64,000 nucleotides of DNA from Streptomyces olivochromogenes (GTDB lineage: Bacteria > Actinomycetota > Actinomycetes > Streptomycetales > Streptomycetaceae), in the NCBI RefSeq assembly GCF_001514115.1, contig NZ_KQ948460.1, positions 186,001 through 250,000 of the forward strand, given 5' to 3'. Numbering within the stretch: position 1 is the stretch's first letter; the number at the start of each line of letters is the position of its first letter. A program made the translations under genes and the position numbers. Under the pieces are notes generated by a model, which worked only from the letters and a program-made list of their open reading frames with translations, ran no database searches and was not told where the DNA came from. This document shows, piece after piece, positions 51,310-59,755 of this stretch.

Positions 51310-51345
51310 GGCCCAGGCCCCACCGGAGTCGGTGGGACCTGGGCC
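51310..51345. terminator. Intrinsic terminator
   Basis: A long stem (GGCCCAGG.CCCACCG) with a short loop, then CCTTTCT. It ends the hypothetical gene and, read from the other side, lies downstream of the convergent lipase gene. Confidence 0.75.
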
Positions 51346-51395
51346 GCCTTTCTGTGTCGGTCACCGGGCGCCGAGCGGCGACCGCCGGGTACCGG

Positions 51396-52292
51396 CTACC
51401 AGGCCGCGGGGGCTCTCATGGCCTCGTAGGCGTAGCGGACCGGGGCGTGACGGTCGCGGTTGGGCGACCAGGTTCTGCCGTTGTTGTCGGAGAACTTGTA
51501 GGACCAGAGCCCGTTTCCGCCGGCGTTCTTGATGGTGCTGTGTTCGAGCCCCTGGCCGCTGTTGTAGACGACCTTGTGCTTGGCGTTCATGCCGGTGGCG
51601 GAGCCGGACGTGACGGCGTCGTCGTCACCGGCGCCGATGAGGGTCCAGTCCGTCTTCATCTTGGACTGCGGGTTCTGTCCGGCCCAGGAGAGGAAGCCGC
51701 TGCCCGGCCGCAGATCGCTGCACTGCTTGTAGGTGTAGGCGGCCGTGCACGCCGTCGCCCAGTTGGAGCCCGTGAACGGGCTGCTGAAGGTGACCGCGTC
51801 CTCGACGTAGATGTAGTCCGGCCACTGCGACGACGTCCGGCCGTACTTGTTCACGCCGGTGATCGCCGCCCGGATGACCTGACCGCCCATGGAGTGGCCG
51901 ACCACGTCGACCTTCTTGCCGTGCTTGGAGTAGTTGTTGTAGATGTCCCAGGCGAGCAGACGGCCGAGTTCCTGGATCCGGGTCTGCAGGTTGCCGTTGA
52001 CCTTGCGGGTGCAGTTGACGTCGTTCTTGTAGTAGCCCCAGGTGACGAACTTGCCCGTCCAGCCCTTCGTCCGAAGGTCGGACATGGCCTTGCCCCAGAC
52101 CGACTTGCAGTCCTGCTTGGCGTGGTACGGGCTCCCGTGCTTCCAGTCGATGCCGTGGACGAAGTACACGGCGTTGCTCACACCCGCTTTCCGGGGCGGG
52201 GTGGCGGCGCTGGCCGGCCCCGCCGCCAGCGCCACCATGACTCCCGCGGTCGCCATGGCGACCAGAGCCCGAACGATCCGGTTCTTCAACAA
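51396..52292 (-). CDS. Exported lipase/esterase
   Basis: A 298-aa protein. A Sec signal peptide ends near AGPASA-ATP (residue ~30). The mature enzyme has VYFVHGIDW (oxyanion region) and VVGHSMGGQVIRAA with the nucleophile Ser, plus four cysteines. The C-terminal part (GQGLEHSTIKNAGG) carries a probable catalytic His. It resembles PGAP1-like or triacylglycerol lipases. The start is TTG (52292 or 52289) behind GAGGAG. Confidence 0.83.
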   Translation of the reverse strand: MLKNRIVRALVAMATAGVMVALAAGPASAATPPRKAGVSNAVYFVHGIDWKHGSPYHAKQDCKSVWGKAMSDLRTKGWTGKFVTWGYYKNDVNCTRKVNGNLQTRIQELGRLLAWDIYNNYSKHGKKVDVVGHSMGGQVIRAAITGVNKYGRTSSQWPDYIYVEDAVTFSSPFTGSNWATACTAAYTYKQCSDLRPGSGFLSWAGQNPQSKMKTDWTLIGAGDDDAVTSGSATGMNAKHKVVYNSGQGLEHSTIKNAGGNGLWSYKFSDNNGRTWSPNRDRHAPVRYAYEAMRAPAAW

Positions 52293-52534
52293 GACTCCTC
52301 ATGGAGTGACCGCCGCGGTGTGACGGTCGACCGAAGGCCGGACCCGCTGGGGGTGCGAGCTCCAAGTCCGGCGCGCCGTTTTGACGCGGGATCATCTTGT
52401 TGAACAGGCCATGACAGCGGCATCAGCCGCCCTACTCGTCACGGTTGAGTACACGTACTCATGCACATCCGTGACACCCATGACCGGATTTCTACATTCC
52501 AACTTGCCCTGAGCCAGAGCTTTTTGACTGACTG

Positions 52535-54367
52535 TCAGCTGGCTGTGAACACCGGCGTCCCGTCCTGTGTCAGCTTCCAGTTGGTGACCGCGAAGTCGGC
52601 CGGGTCGAGGGTGCCCTTGGACGTGACGTAGTCGATCATCAGCTGGCGGATCTCGTTGGTGGAGCTGTACGCGATGTCGGCGGCCGCGATGTGCGGGTAG
52701 CCGCTGCCGCCGTTGGCGCGGTAGTTGTTGACGGCGACGACGAAGACCTGGTCGTCGGCGACCGCCACGCCCTTGTAGGTGAGGTTCTTGATGCGGGAGC
52801 CCTCGGCCTGCGCGATGTCGATGTCGTACTCGACCCCGGCGGCGGTGTCGTACATGTAGTCCCAGAAGTTGTTGGCGTTGGTGAGGGTGGCCGTGTCCAC
52901 CTTCGTGCCGGACGCGAACTGGTGGTAGTACTTCGCCGCGTACTCCAGGTAGTCCTTGAGCTGGGCGCCCGTGAGCTTCTTGCCGTACAGAGTGTTGTCG
53001 TAGATGTAGAGCCCGGCCACGTCGCGGATGGTGACGTGGCCCGCCGGGATGTCGGCGGTGCGGCTGAAGGGCGCCGCGACGGAGATCAGGGGGAGGGCGG
53101 CGTCGGCGGTGGACAGGCCGGAGGCCACCGTCGCCATCTGGACCTGGTGGATGAAGTCCATCACCGGAACGTCCTTCCAGCAGGCCTCGGCCGCGGAGAG
53201 GTCCGCGGTGCAGGTGCCCACCGGAGTGTTGACGTACTTCACGACCAGGTCGTGGTCGGCCTTGAGGAGCTTGGTGATCTCCGGGTCCTCCTCGACCGTG
53301 TTGCTGTTGAGGGTCTGCGCCTTGGTGCTCGTCACCTTCCACTGGCCGTGGTGGAGTTCGAGCTCGAAGTCGAAGACGGTCAGGCGCATGCCCCAGCAGT
53401 ACGGCTCGGAGAGGACGACGTCCTTGCCGGTCTCCTCGTTCTTCACCGTGTACGACGAGACCTCGACGTGTGTGTGGCCGACGAGGATCGCGTCGATGCC
53501 GGGTACCTGCTGGGCGACGAGGTTCGAGGCGTTCTCGATGTACGGCAGCTCACTGCCGTACGACGAACTGCCGTCCAGGCCGGAGTGGTCGGTGAGGAAC
53601 ACGACGTCGCAGCCGAGGGCGCGCATCCGCGGGACGTACTTCTTCGCCTGCTCGACGAGCCCGGTGAACGCCATCTTCCCGGAGACGTTGTCCTTGTCCC
53701 ACAGGGCGATGCCCGGGTTGGTGAGGCCGAGGATGCCGACCTTGATGTCCGGGGCGCCGGGCACACAGATGCGCTTCACGGTGTACGGCTGGAAGGCCGG
53801 ACGCAGCGTCTTGGCGTCCAGCGCGTTGGCGCCGAGCAGCGGGAAGTCACACTGCTTCTCGAACTTGCGCAGGGTCTCGATGCCGTAGTTGAACTCGTGG
53901 TTGCCGAGGGCGGCGGCGTCGTAGCGCATGTGGTTCATGGCGACGGCCATGGGGTGCACGGGGGCGCGCCTGCCCTTGGCGGCGACGATGGGGTCCACGC
54001 GAGCGTAGTAGTACGCCAGCGAGGTGCCCTGGATGATGTCGCCGGCGTCGACGAGCAGGACGTGCTTCTCGCCCTTGGCGGCGCGCTGCTGCTTGATGAG
54101 GGTGGCGACGCGGGCGACGCCCACGGAGTTGCCCTTGCTGTCCTTGTACGCCGCGTCCGTGTAGTAGTCCCAGTCGAAGACGTGGCTGTGCAGGTCGGTG
54201 GTGCCCAGGATGGAGAAGGACCAGGTGCGGGGCGCCTTTTCGGGCTTGTGGTCCGCGGTCTGGGCCTGGGCCGGCGTCGCGGCGACAGCCCCCGCGACCG
54301 TGACGGCCGCCCCGGTGACGGCCGACTTCTTCACGAACTCCCGGCGGTTCATGGGATTGACGGGCAT
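52535..54367 (-). CDS. Tat-exported 5'-nucleotidase / cyclic-nucleotide phosphodiesterase
   Basis: A 610-aa protein from the ATG at 54367, with CAGGAGA upstream. The twin-arginine signal is MNRREFVKKSAVTGAAV. The metallophosphatase domain has TTDLHSHVFDWD, LLVDAGDIIQG, ALGNHEFNYG and LVGHTHVE (metal ligands), followed by a C-terminal 5'-nucleotidase domain (NTLYGKKLTGAQLKDYLEY, VAVNNYRANGGSGYPH). It releases phosphate from extracellular nucleotides, so it may serve phosphate scavenging; no PHO box was identified. Confidence 0.9.
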   Translation of the reverse strand: MPVNPMNRREFVKKSAVTGAAVTVAGAVAATPAQAQTADHKPEKAPRTWSFSILGTTDLHSHVFDWDYYTDAAYKDSKGNSVGVARVATLIKQQRAAKGEKHVLLVDAGDIIQGTSLAYYYARVDPIVAAKGRRAPVHPMAVAMNHMRYDAAALGNHEFNYGIETLRKFEKQCDFPLLGANALDAKTLRPAFQPYTVKRICVPGAPDIKVGILGLTNPGIALWDKDNVSGKMAFTGLVEQAKKYVPRMRALGCDVVFLTDHSGLDGSSSYGSELPYIENASNLVAQQVPGIDAILVGHTHVEVSSYTVKNEETGKDVVLSEPYCWGMRLTVFDFELELHHGQWKVTSTKAQTLNSNTVEEDPEITKLLKADHDLVVKYVNTPVGTCTADLSAAEACWKDVPVMDFIHQVQMATVASGLSTADAALPLISVAAPFSRTADIPAGHVTIRDVAGLYIYDNTLYGKKLTGAQLKDYLEYAAKYYHQFASGTKVDTATLTNANNFWDYMYDTAAGVEYDIDIAQAEGSRIKNLTYKGVAVADDQVFVVAVNNYRANGGSGYPHIAAADIAYSSTNEIRQLMIDYVTSKGTLDPADFAVTNWKLTQDGTPVFTAS

Positions 54368-54660
54368 ACGTGTCTCCTGGGACTGGCTGGGACTTGACTG
54401 ACGGGAGCAACTGCGCGAGTCGTGCGGGGACTTCGGGCACTGCAGATGCGTTGGGTGCGCCACGTGCGCTTCGCGCACTCAGTGCACTACACGCGTAGAT
54501 CGTCGTCGGGTCCCGGCCGGTCGGGAACCAGGAACAGGCCATGTCCAGGTCAATTAACGGTCAGCTCGGCCTGCCCGACGGCCACTCCGTGCCATGACGG
54601 CGCCCCCGTGAACCAGGGTGATGAGACACGTGTCGGTCGCACATTCCCCGGTGAACGCGA

Positions 54661-54692
54661 AGGCCGCCGCCCCCGGTTGGGGACGACGGCCT
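54661..54692. terminator. Hairpin downstream of purA
   Basis: A stem of AGGCCGCCGCCCCC against GGGGACGACGGCCT, with two mismatches and a short loop, ~85 bases after the purA stop. Confidence 0.6.
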
Positions 54693-54701
54693 CTCACTGC
54701 A

Positions 54702-54773
54702 CCCGAACGATCTGAACGATCCGAACGGCCTGAACAGTCCGAATGGTCTGAACGGTCTGAAATCTCCGAACGG
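54702..54773. repeat. Eight 9-bp tandem repeats at the purA 3' end
   Basis: Eight consecutive 9-bp units of consensus TCYGAACGG, ending one base before the purA stop codon. Confidence 0.85.
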
Positions 54774-54774
54774 A

Positions 54775-56058
54775 TCAGATGAACGAGTTGATCTCGATCG
54801 TCTCGTCGCGGCCCGGGCCGACGCCGATCGCGGAGATCCGGGCGCCGGACATGTCCTCCAGCGCCTTGACGTACGCCTGGGCGTTCTTCGGGAGGTCGGA
54901 GAAGGACTTCGCCTTGGTGATGTCCTCGGACCAGCCCGGGAGGTTCTCGTAGATCGGCTTCGCGTGATGGAAGTCGGTCTGGGAGTACGGGAGTTCCTCG
55001 ACACGCTTGCCGTCGATCTCGTACGCCACGCAGACCGGGATCTCCTCCCAGCCCGTCAGGACGTCCAGCTTGGTGAGGAAGAAGTCGGTCAGTCCGTTCA
55101 CACGGGTCGCGTAGCGGGCGATGACCGCGTCGAACCAGCCGCAGCGACGGTCACGGCCGGTGGTGACACCGCGCTCGCCACCGATGCGGCGCAGCGCCTC
55201 GCCGTCCTCGTCGAGGAGCTCGGTCGGGAACGGGCCCGAACCGACACGGGTCGTGTACGCCTTGAGGATGCCGATGACCCGGCTGATCTTCGTCGGGCCG
55301 ACGCCCGAACCGGTGCAGGCACCGCCGGCCGTCGGGTTCGACGACGTCACGAAGGGGTACGTGCCGTGGTCGATGTCGAGGAGCGTGCCCTGGCCGCCCT
55401 CGAAGAGCACGACCTTGTCCTGCTCCAGCGCCTGGTTCAGGATCAGGACGGTGTCCGCGACGTACGGCTTGAGCCGGTCCGCGTAGCTCAGCAGCTCCTC
55501 GACGACCTGGCCGGCCTCGATGGCGCGGCGGTTGTAGAGCTTGGTCAGCAGCTGGTTCTTGACCTCGAGGGCCGCCTCGACCTTCTGGGTCAGGATCGAC
55601 TCGTCGTAGAGGTCCTGGATACGGATGCCGACGCGGTTGATCTTGTCCGCGTAGGTGGGCCCGATGCCACGCCCGGTCGTGCCGATCTTCCGCTTCCCGA
55701 GGAAGCGTTCCGTCACCTTGTCGACAGTGACGTTGTACGGCGTGATGATGTGAGCGTTTCCACTGATCAGAAGCTTGGAGGTGTCGACACCGCGCTCGTT
55801 CAGTCCGTTCAGCTCGGAGAACAGGACCGACGGGTCGACGACGACTCCGTTTCCGATCACCGGAGTGCACTCCGGCGTGAGGATTCCGGAAGGGAGGAGG
55901 TGGAGGGCGTACTTCTGATCACCCACGACTACCGTATGGCCGGCGTTGTTGCCGCCCTGGTAGCGCACCACATAGTCCACGGATCCACCGAGCAGGTCGG
56001 TGGCCTTTCCCTTGCCTTCGTCACCCCACTGAGCACCGAGCAGCACAAGTGCGGGCAC
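54775..56058 (-). CDS. purA: Adenylosuccinate synthetase
   Basis: A 427-aa enzyme making adenylosuccinate from IMP, aspartate and GTP, the first AMP-specific step. The start is GTG at 56058, with AAGGGG upstream. It has QWGDEGKGK at residues 10-18, NNAGHT, GTTGRGIGPTYADK, and TSSNPTAGGACTGSGVGP. Length is standard. The promoter lies in the divergent region toward the lipid-kinase-like gene. Confidence 0.97.
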   Translation of the reverse strand: MPALVLLGAQWGDEGKGKATDLLGGSVDYVVRYQGGNNAGHTVVVGDQKYALHLLPSGILTPECTPVIGNGVVVDPSVLFSELNGLNERGVDTSKLLISGNAHIITPYNVTVDKVTERFLGKRKIGTTGRGIGPTYADKINRVGIRIQDLYDESILTQKVEAALEVKNQLLTKLYNRRAIEAGQVVEELLSYADRLKPYVADTVLILNQALEQDKVVLFEGGQGTLLDIDHGTYPFVTSSNPTAGGACTGSGVGPTKISRVIGILKAYTTRVGSGPFPTELLDEDGEALRRIGGERGVTTGRDRRCGWFDAVIARYATRVNGLTDFFLTKLDVLTGWEEIPVCVAYEIDGKRVEELPYSQTDFHHAKPIYENLPGWSEDITKAKSFSDLPKNAQAYVKALEDMSGARISAIGVGPGRDETIEINSFI

Positions 56059-56249
56059 AGGCGTACACCCCTTCCGGGCGGGGCATGTCCAAGGTCGGGG
56101 ACGTACGCGGCTGGTTTTCGATACGGCTGCGTACGCCGGCGACCTCCTTTGGCCGCGACCGTCGGACCGGATGCCCCGGAATAGACGAAGCCCCTGGCGC
56201 AATAGCGCAAGGGGCTCTTGCACAAAGATGCTACCCGAGGAAGCGAGGC

Positions 56250-57209
56250 ATGACCGAGGTGGCGGCTTCCGACCAGCTCCTTGTGGTCATCGACCCGGTC
56301 GCCCGTTGGACGGACGGCGAGTCTGTACGGATCGCAAAAGACGTGCTCAGCGCGGGTGCGGCGACGAAAGTATGCCTGCCGGAAGGGCCCGAGGAATTTG
56401 CCCGGGCGCTGGCCCGGAGAGGTTCCCGGCGGCCGGTCGTGGTGGGCGACGACCGCGCCCTCTTGCGTGCTGTGTCCCTTTTGCACCGACAGCGGGAGCT
56501 GGCCGGATGTGGGGTGTCGTTGGTGCCGGTGGGCGGTGTGCTGTCGCTGGCGCGGGCGCTCGGGGTGCCCGTCGGGGCCGTCGCGGCGGCCCGGGCCGTG
56601 CTCGACGGGGTCGAGCGGCGGCTCGATCTACTGGTCGACGAGAGTGACGGGGTGGTGTTGGGGGCGTTGCGGATACCGCCGCTGGGGGCGGGTGGGGGGC
56701 TGAGGGGGGCCGAGGAGGTCGACATGGGGAGTGTGGGTGGTGTCGGCGATTTCGGGCTTTCCGGGAGTTCTGGGGGTTCTGGGGGTACTGGGGTTTCTGG
56801 TGGCTTCGGGAGTTTCGGGGGTGGTGCTTCCGGGCTCGGGGGTCATGCGTGGCTGCGTACCTGTCAGTCACTGGTCCGTACGCTCGCGGCGCGGCCCGCG
56901 CGTGTGGCGTCCGTGCCGGGGCCAGGGCCTTCGCGGCTGCGGGTCGAGGTCGACGGGGTCACCCTGGTCGACCTGGATCAGCCGGTCGAGGCGGTGTCCG
57001 TGACGCCCGGCGTCGCCGGGGGTGCGGAGGTGGAGGTCCGGCCGGTTTCCGTGGGGGCGGAGGCTTCGCCGTTGCGGGTGGTGGGGCGGCGGGTGACTGT
57101 GTCCGGGGCGGACTTTCGGTATCGGGCGGATTCCGTGGTGTCCGGGCCTGTGCGGACGCGGACGTGGACGGTTCGGGAAGGGGGGTGGGGGCTCACGCTG
57201 CCGAGCTGA
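56250..57209 (+). CDS. Diacylglycerol kinase-like protein (short form)
   Basis: A 319-aa protein from the ATG at 56250. The N-terminal Rossmann-like part (LLVVIDPVARWTDGESVRIA; VVVGDDRALLRAV) and the C-terminal beta domain (RLRVEVDGVTLVDLDQPVEA) resemble YegS/DagK lipid kinases, but the nucleotide-binding GGDGT motif is not conserved, reading VVVGDDRAL. A ~45-residue Gly/Ser insert (about 165-215) interrupts the middle. It may be a degenerate, non-catalytic member. Confidence 0.7.
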   Translation: MTEVAASDQLLVVIDPVARWTDGESVRIAKDVLSAGAATKVCLPEGPEEFARALARRGSRRPVVVGDDRALLRAVSLLHRQRELAGCGVSLVPVGGVLSLARALGVPVGAVAAARAVLDGVERRLDLLVDESDGVVLGALRIPPLGAGGGLRGAEEVDMGSVGGVGDFGLSGSSGGSGGTGVSGGFGSFGGGASGLGGHAWLRTCQSLVRTLAARPARVASVPGPGPSRLRVEVDGVTLVDLDQPVEAVSVTPGVAGGAEVEVRPVSVGAEASPLRVVGRRVTVSGADFRYRADSVVSGPVRTRTWTVREGGWGLTLPS

Positions 57210-57221
57210 GCCCCCGGGGGT

Positions 57222-57370
57222 TTCCTCGCCCCCGCCGCCCCTACCCGTCCCATCCCCCAGGGGCTCCGCCCCTTCGACCCCGGGGTGTGGTGGTCGACTG
57301 CGGGTGGGTGGGGGCTGGTCGCGCAGTTCCCCGCGCCCCTCAGGCGGGGGCTTCGCCCCGCCTCTTCAGC
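57222..57370. repeat. Dispersed GC-rich repeat array, copy 3
   Basis: It contains the same CGCCCCCGCCGCCCCTACCC block as 26605 and 44312, a GGGGCTCCGCCCC palindrome and the complement of the GGGGAACTGCGCGACCA unit. It lies between convergent genes. Confidence 0.8.
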
Positions 57371-57382
57371 GCGTCCGGCACG

Positions 57383-58147
57383 CTATGGCTGGGGCAGTGC
57401 GGAAGTGGACTCGTCCTTCAGGGATATGCCGGTGCGGCCGAGGTCGCGTGCCCTGCGCATCAGTGTCGCCAGCTTCGTCGCCGCGGCGGTGTGGGACAGG
57501 CCGAGGGGTGGGCGGATGTTGGAGAGACAGTTGCGGTCGGCGTCCGTGGTGCGACCCGGGCGCGGGTCGTACGTGAGATACGCGCCGAGCGAGTCCGCGG
57601 CGGACATCCCGGGCCGCTCCCCGATGAGGACGACGGCCATCTTGGCCCCCAACGCGTGCGCGATGTCGTCGCCGAGAGCCACCCGCGCCTGCTCGGCGAG
57701 TACGACGGGAGCCACGCGCCAGTCGGAGGGCAGCCGCTGTGTCGTCGCGCGCACGACGGCCGCCGCGTGCTCGTGCACCGCCCGGCTGGACAGCCCGTCG
57801 GCGACGACGAACACCACGTCCCAGCCGTCGCGGGGCAGATGCGCCCGGTCCACGTCGTGGAGCCTGCGTCCGAGGTCCGGGCGCTGGAGATAGGTGAGCC
57901 GGTCGGGGGCGGCGCTGCGCACCCGTATCGTCGCCGCACCCGCCAGCGCGGACGCCACCACGTCCGGGTCGAACGGCGAGTGCACCGCGTCCCGCGCGGC
58001 GGCGTGCGCGGCCTGCAGTTCGAGCCGGTGCCGCGTGGGCAACGCCGAGCCGGCCCGCCCGAGCCCGATCCGGGCCTGGGTGTGCCGACGCAGGGAGTTC
58101 CAGAGAGCGGCGTCCGACTCCAGTGCCATCACTTGACGTTCCGTCAT
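57383..58147 (-). CDS. eutC: Ethanolamine ammonia-lyase small subunit
   Basis: A 254-aa protein. It has RIGLGRAGSALPTRHRLELQ, AHAAARDAVH, VFVVADGLSSRAVHEHA, LIGERPGMSAADSLGAYLTY and a Cys in the C-terminal DADRNCLSNIRPPLG. With EutB it forms the adenosylcobalamin enzyme that splits ethanolamine to acetaldehyde and ammonia. The start ATG at 58147 overlaps the eutB stop. Confidence 0.94.
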   Translation of the reverse strand: MTERQVMALESDAALWNSLRRHTQARIGLGRAGSALPTRHRLELQAAHAAARDAVHSPFDPDVVASALAGAATIRVRSAAPDRLTYLQRPDLGRRLHDVDRAHLPRDGWDVVFVVADGLSSRAVHEHAAAVVRATTQRLPSDWRVAPVVLAEQARVALGDDIAHALGAKMAVVLIGERPGMSAADSLGAYLTYDPRPGRTTDADRNCLSNIRPPLGLSHTAAATKLATLMRRARDLGRTGISLKDESTSALPQP

Positions 58148-59538
58148 GCCGCCAGCCCCCGCCCGATCGCCGTCAGTGGATGGCCCGTACCCGCCACGTC
58201 CCGTATCCCGCCACCGTCGTCCAGCAGGCCGATTCGCCCCAGCCACGCCTCGAACTCCGGTGCCGGGCGCAGCCCGAGCACCTCGCGCAGGTACAACGCG
58301 TCGTGGTACGAGGCGGATTGGTAGTTGAGCATGATGTCGTCTCCTCCAGGGGTGCAGATCACGAAGGAGGCGCCGGCGACACCGAGCATGGTGAGCATCG
58401 TGGCGATGTCGTCGTCATCGGCGTCGGCGTGGTTGGTGTAGCAGATGTCGAGGCCCATGGGCAGGCCGAGGAGTTTGCCGCAGAAGTGGTCCTCCAGGGC
58501 CGCGCGGAGGATCTGGCGGCCGTCGTACAGGTACTCCGGGCCGATGAAGCCGACCACCGTGTTCACGAGCAGTGGGTCGTAGCGGCGGGCGACCGCGTAG
58601 GCCCGCGCCTCCACCGTCTGCTGGTCCACCCCGTGGTGCGCGTCGGCGGAGAGCGCGCTGCCCTGCCCCGTCTCGAAGTACAGGGCGTTGGAGCCGACCG
58701 TGCCCCGGGCCAGCGAGCGCGCCGCCTCGTACGCCTCGTCCAGGAGTCCCAGCGTGACCCCGAACGAGGCGTTCGCGGCCTGCGTACCGGCGATGGACTG
58801 GAAGACCAGGTCCACCGGGGCGCCGCGTTCCATCAGGTCGATGCTGGTGGTCACGTGGCACAGGACGCAGGACTGGGTGGGGATGGAGTAGCGGTCGATC
58901 ACGCCGTCCAGGAGGTCCAGCAGGTCCCGTACCGCCTTGGGGCTGTCCGTGGCCGGGTTGATGCCGATCACCGCGTCGCCGGAGCCGAGGAGCAGACCGT
59001 CCAGCAGGGCCGCCGCCACGCCCGCGGGGTCGTCGGTGGGGTGGTTGGGCTGGAGGCGGGTGGCCAGGCGGCCCGGGAGGCCGATCGTGGAACGGAAGGC
59101 GGTGACGACCTGGACCTTGCGGGCGACCGCCACCAGGTCCGCGTTGCCCATCAGTTTCGACACCGCGGCGGCCATCTCGGGGGTCAGCCCGGGGGCGAGC
59201 GCGGCGAGTGCCGGCGCGTCCGCCGCGTCCGACAGCAGCCATTCGCGCAACTCCCCCACCGTGAGGCCCGAGACGGGGGCGAAGGCCGCCGCGTCGTGAC
59301 TGTCCACGATGAGGCGGGTCACGTCGTCGGTCTCGTACGGGATCACCGGCTCGGCGAGGAACCGCGCGAGCGGAACCTCGGCCAGCGCCCACCGCGCGGC
59401 GACGCGCGCCTGCGCGGAGTCGGCGGCGAGCCCGGCGAGACGGTCGCCGGAACGCTCGGGGCTCGCGGCGGCGAGCAGCCCCGCGAGACCGGCGAAGGAG
59501 TACGTCCGGCCGCCGAGGGTGGCGGAGTAGGTGGTCAT
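58144..59538 (-). CDS. eutB: Ethanolamine ammonia-lyase large subunit
   Basis: A 464-aa protein from the ATG at 59538. It has the conserved GDAVIGINPATDSPKAVRDL, SIPTQSCVLCHVTTSIDLME, VFQSIAGTQAANASFG, YFETGQGSALSADAHHGVDQ and LPMGLDICYTNHADADDDD. It is the catalytic TIM-barrel subunit. It is divergent from a permease that probably imports ethanolamine. No microcompartment genes are nearby, as usual in actinobacteria. Confidence 0.95.
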   Translation of the reverse strand: MTTYSATLGGRTYSFAGLAGLLAAASPERSGDRLAGLAADSAQARVAARWALAEVPLARFLAEPVIPYETDDVTRLIVDSHDAAAFAPVSGLTVGELREWLLSDAADAPALAALAPGLTPEMAAAVSKLMGNADLVAVARKVQVVTAFRSTIGLPGRLATRLQPNHPTDDPAGVAAALLDGLLLGSGDAVIGINPATDSPKAVRDLLDLLDGVIDRYSIPTQSCVLCHVTTSIDLMERGAPVDLVFQSIAGTQAANASFGVTLGLLDEAYEAARSLARGTVGSNALYFETGQGSALSADAHHGVDQQTVEARAYAVARRYDPLLVNTVVGFIGPEYLYDGRQILRAALEDHFCGKLLGLPMGLDICYTNHADADDDDIATMLTMLGVAGASFVICTPGGDDIMLNYQSASYHDALYLREVLGLRPAPEFEAWLGRIGLLDDGGGIRDVAGTGHPLTAIGRGLAA

Positions 59539-59755
59539 GCCAGGGACCGTACGGAGGGGCGTCGGGCGCGGTCCACGATCCGGCGCAGAGTTAACAAGGA
59601 CGTTCGCTCCACCCGGACTCCTAAAGGTCTGGTTGACGCACATTTAACTTTCCAACCCGTGACAGGACTCATTTCTCGTGCAGCATTCCGGTTCGTAATC
59701 CACTCCGCCGCACCCAGGGTGCGGACGGCGAGCGAACGCGGGAAGGGGCCACTCG

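Larger units (their letters stand above)
54368..54774. other. Region between the nucleotidase and purA
   Basis: About 400 bases without a gene. It holds the purA terminator (54661-54692) and the 9-bp repeats (54702-54773), and presumably the nucleotidase promoter. Confidence 0.5.
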
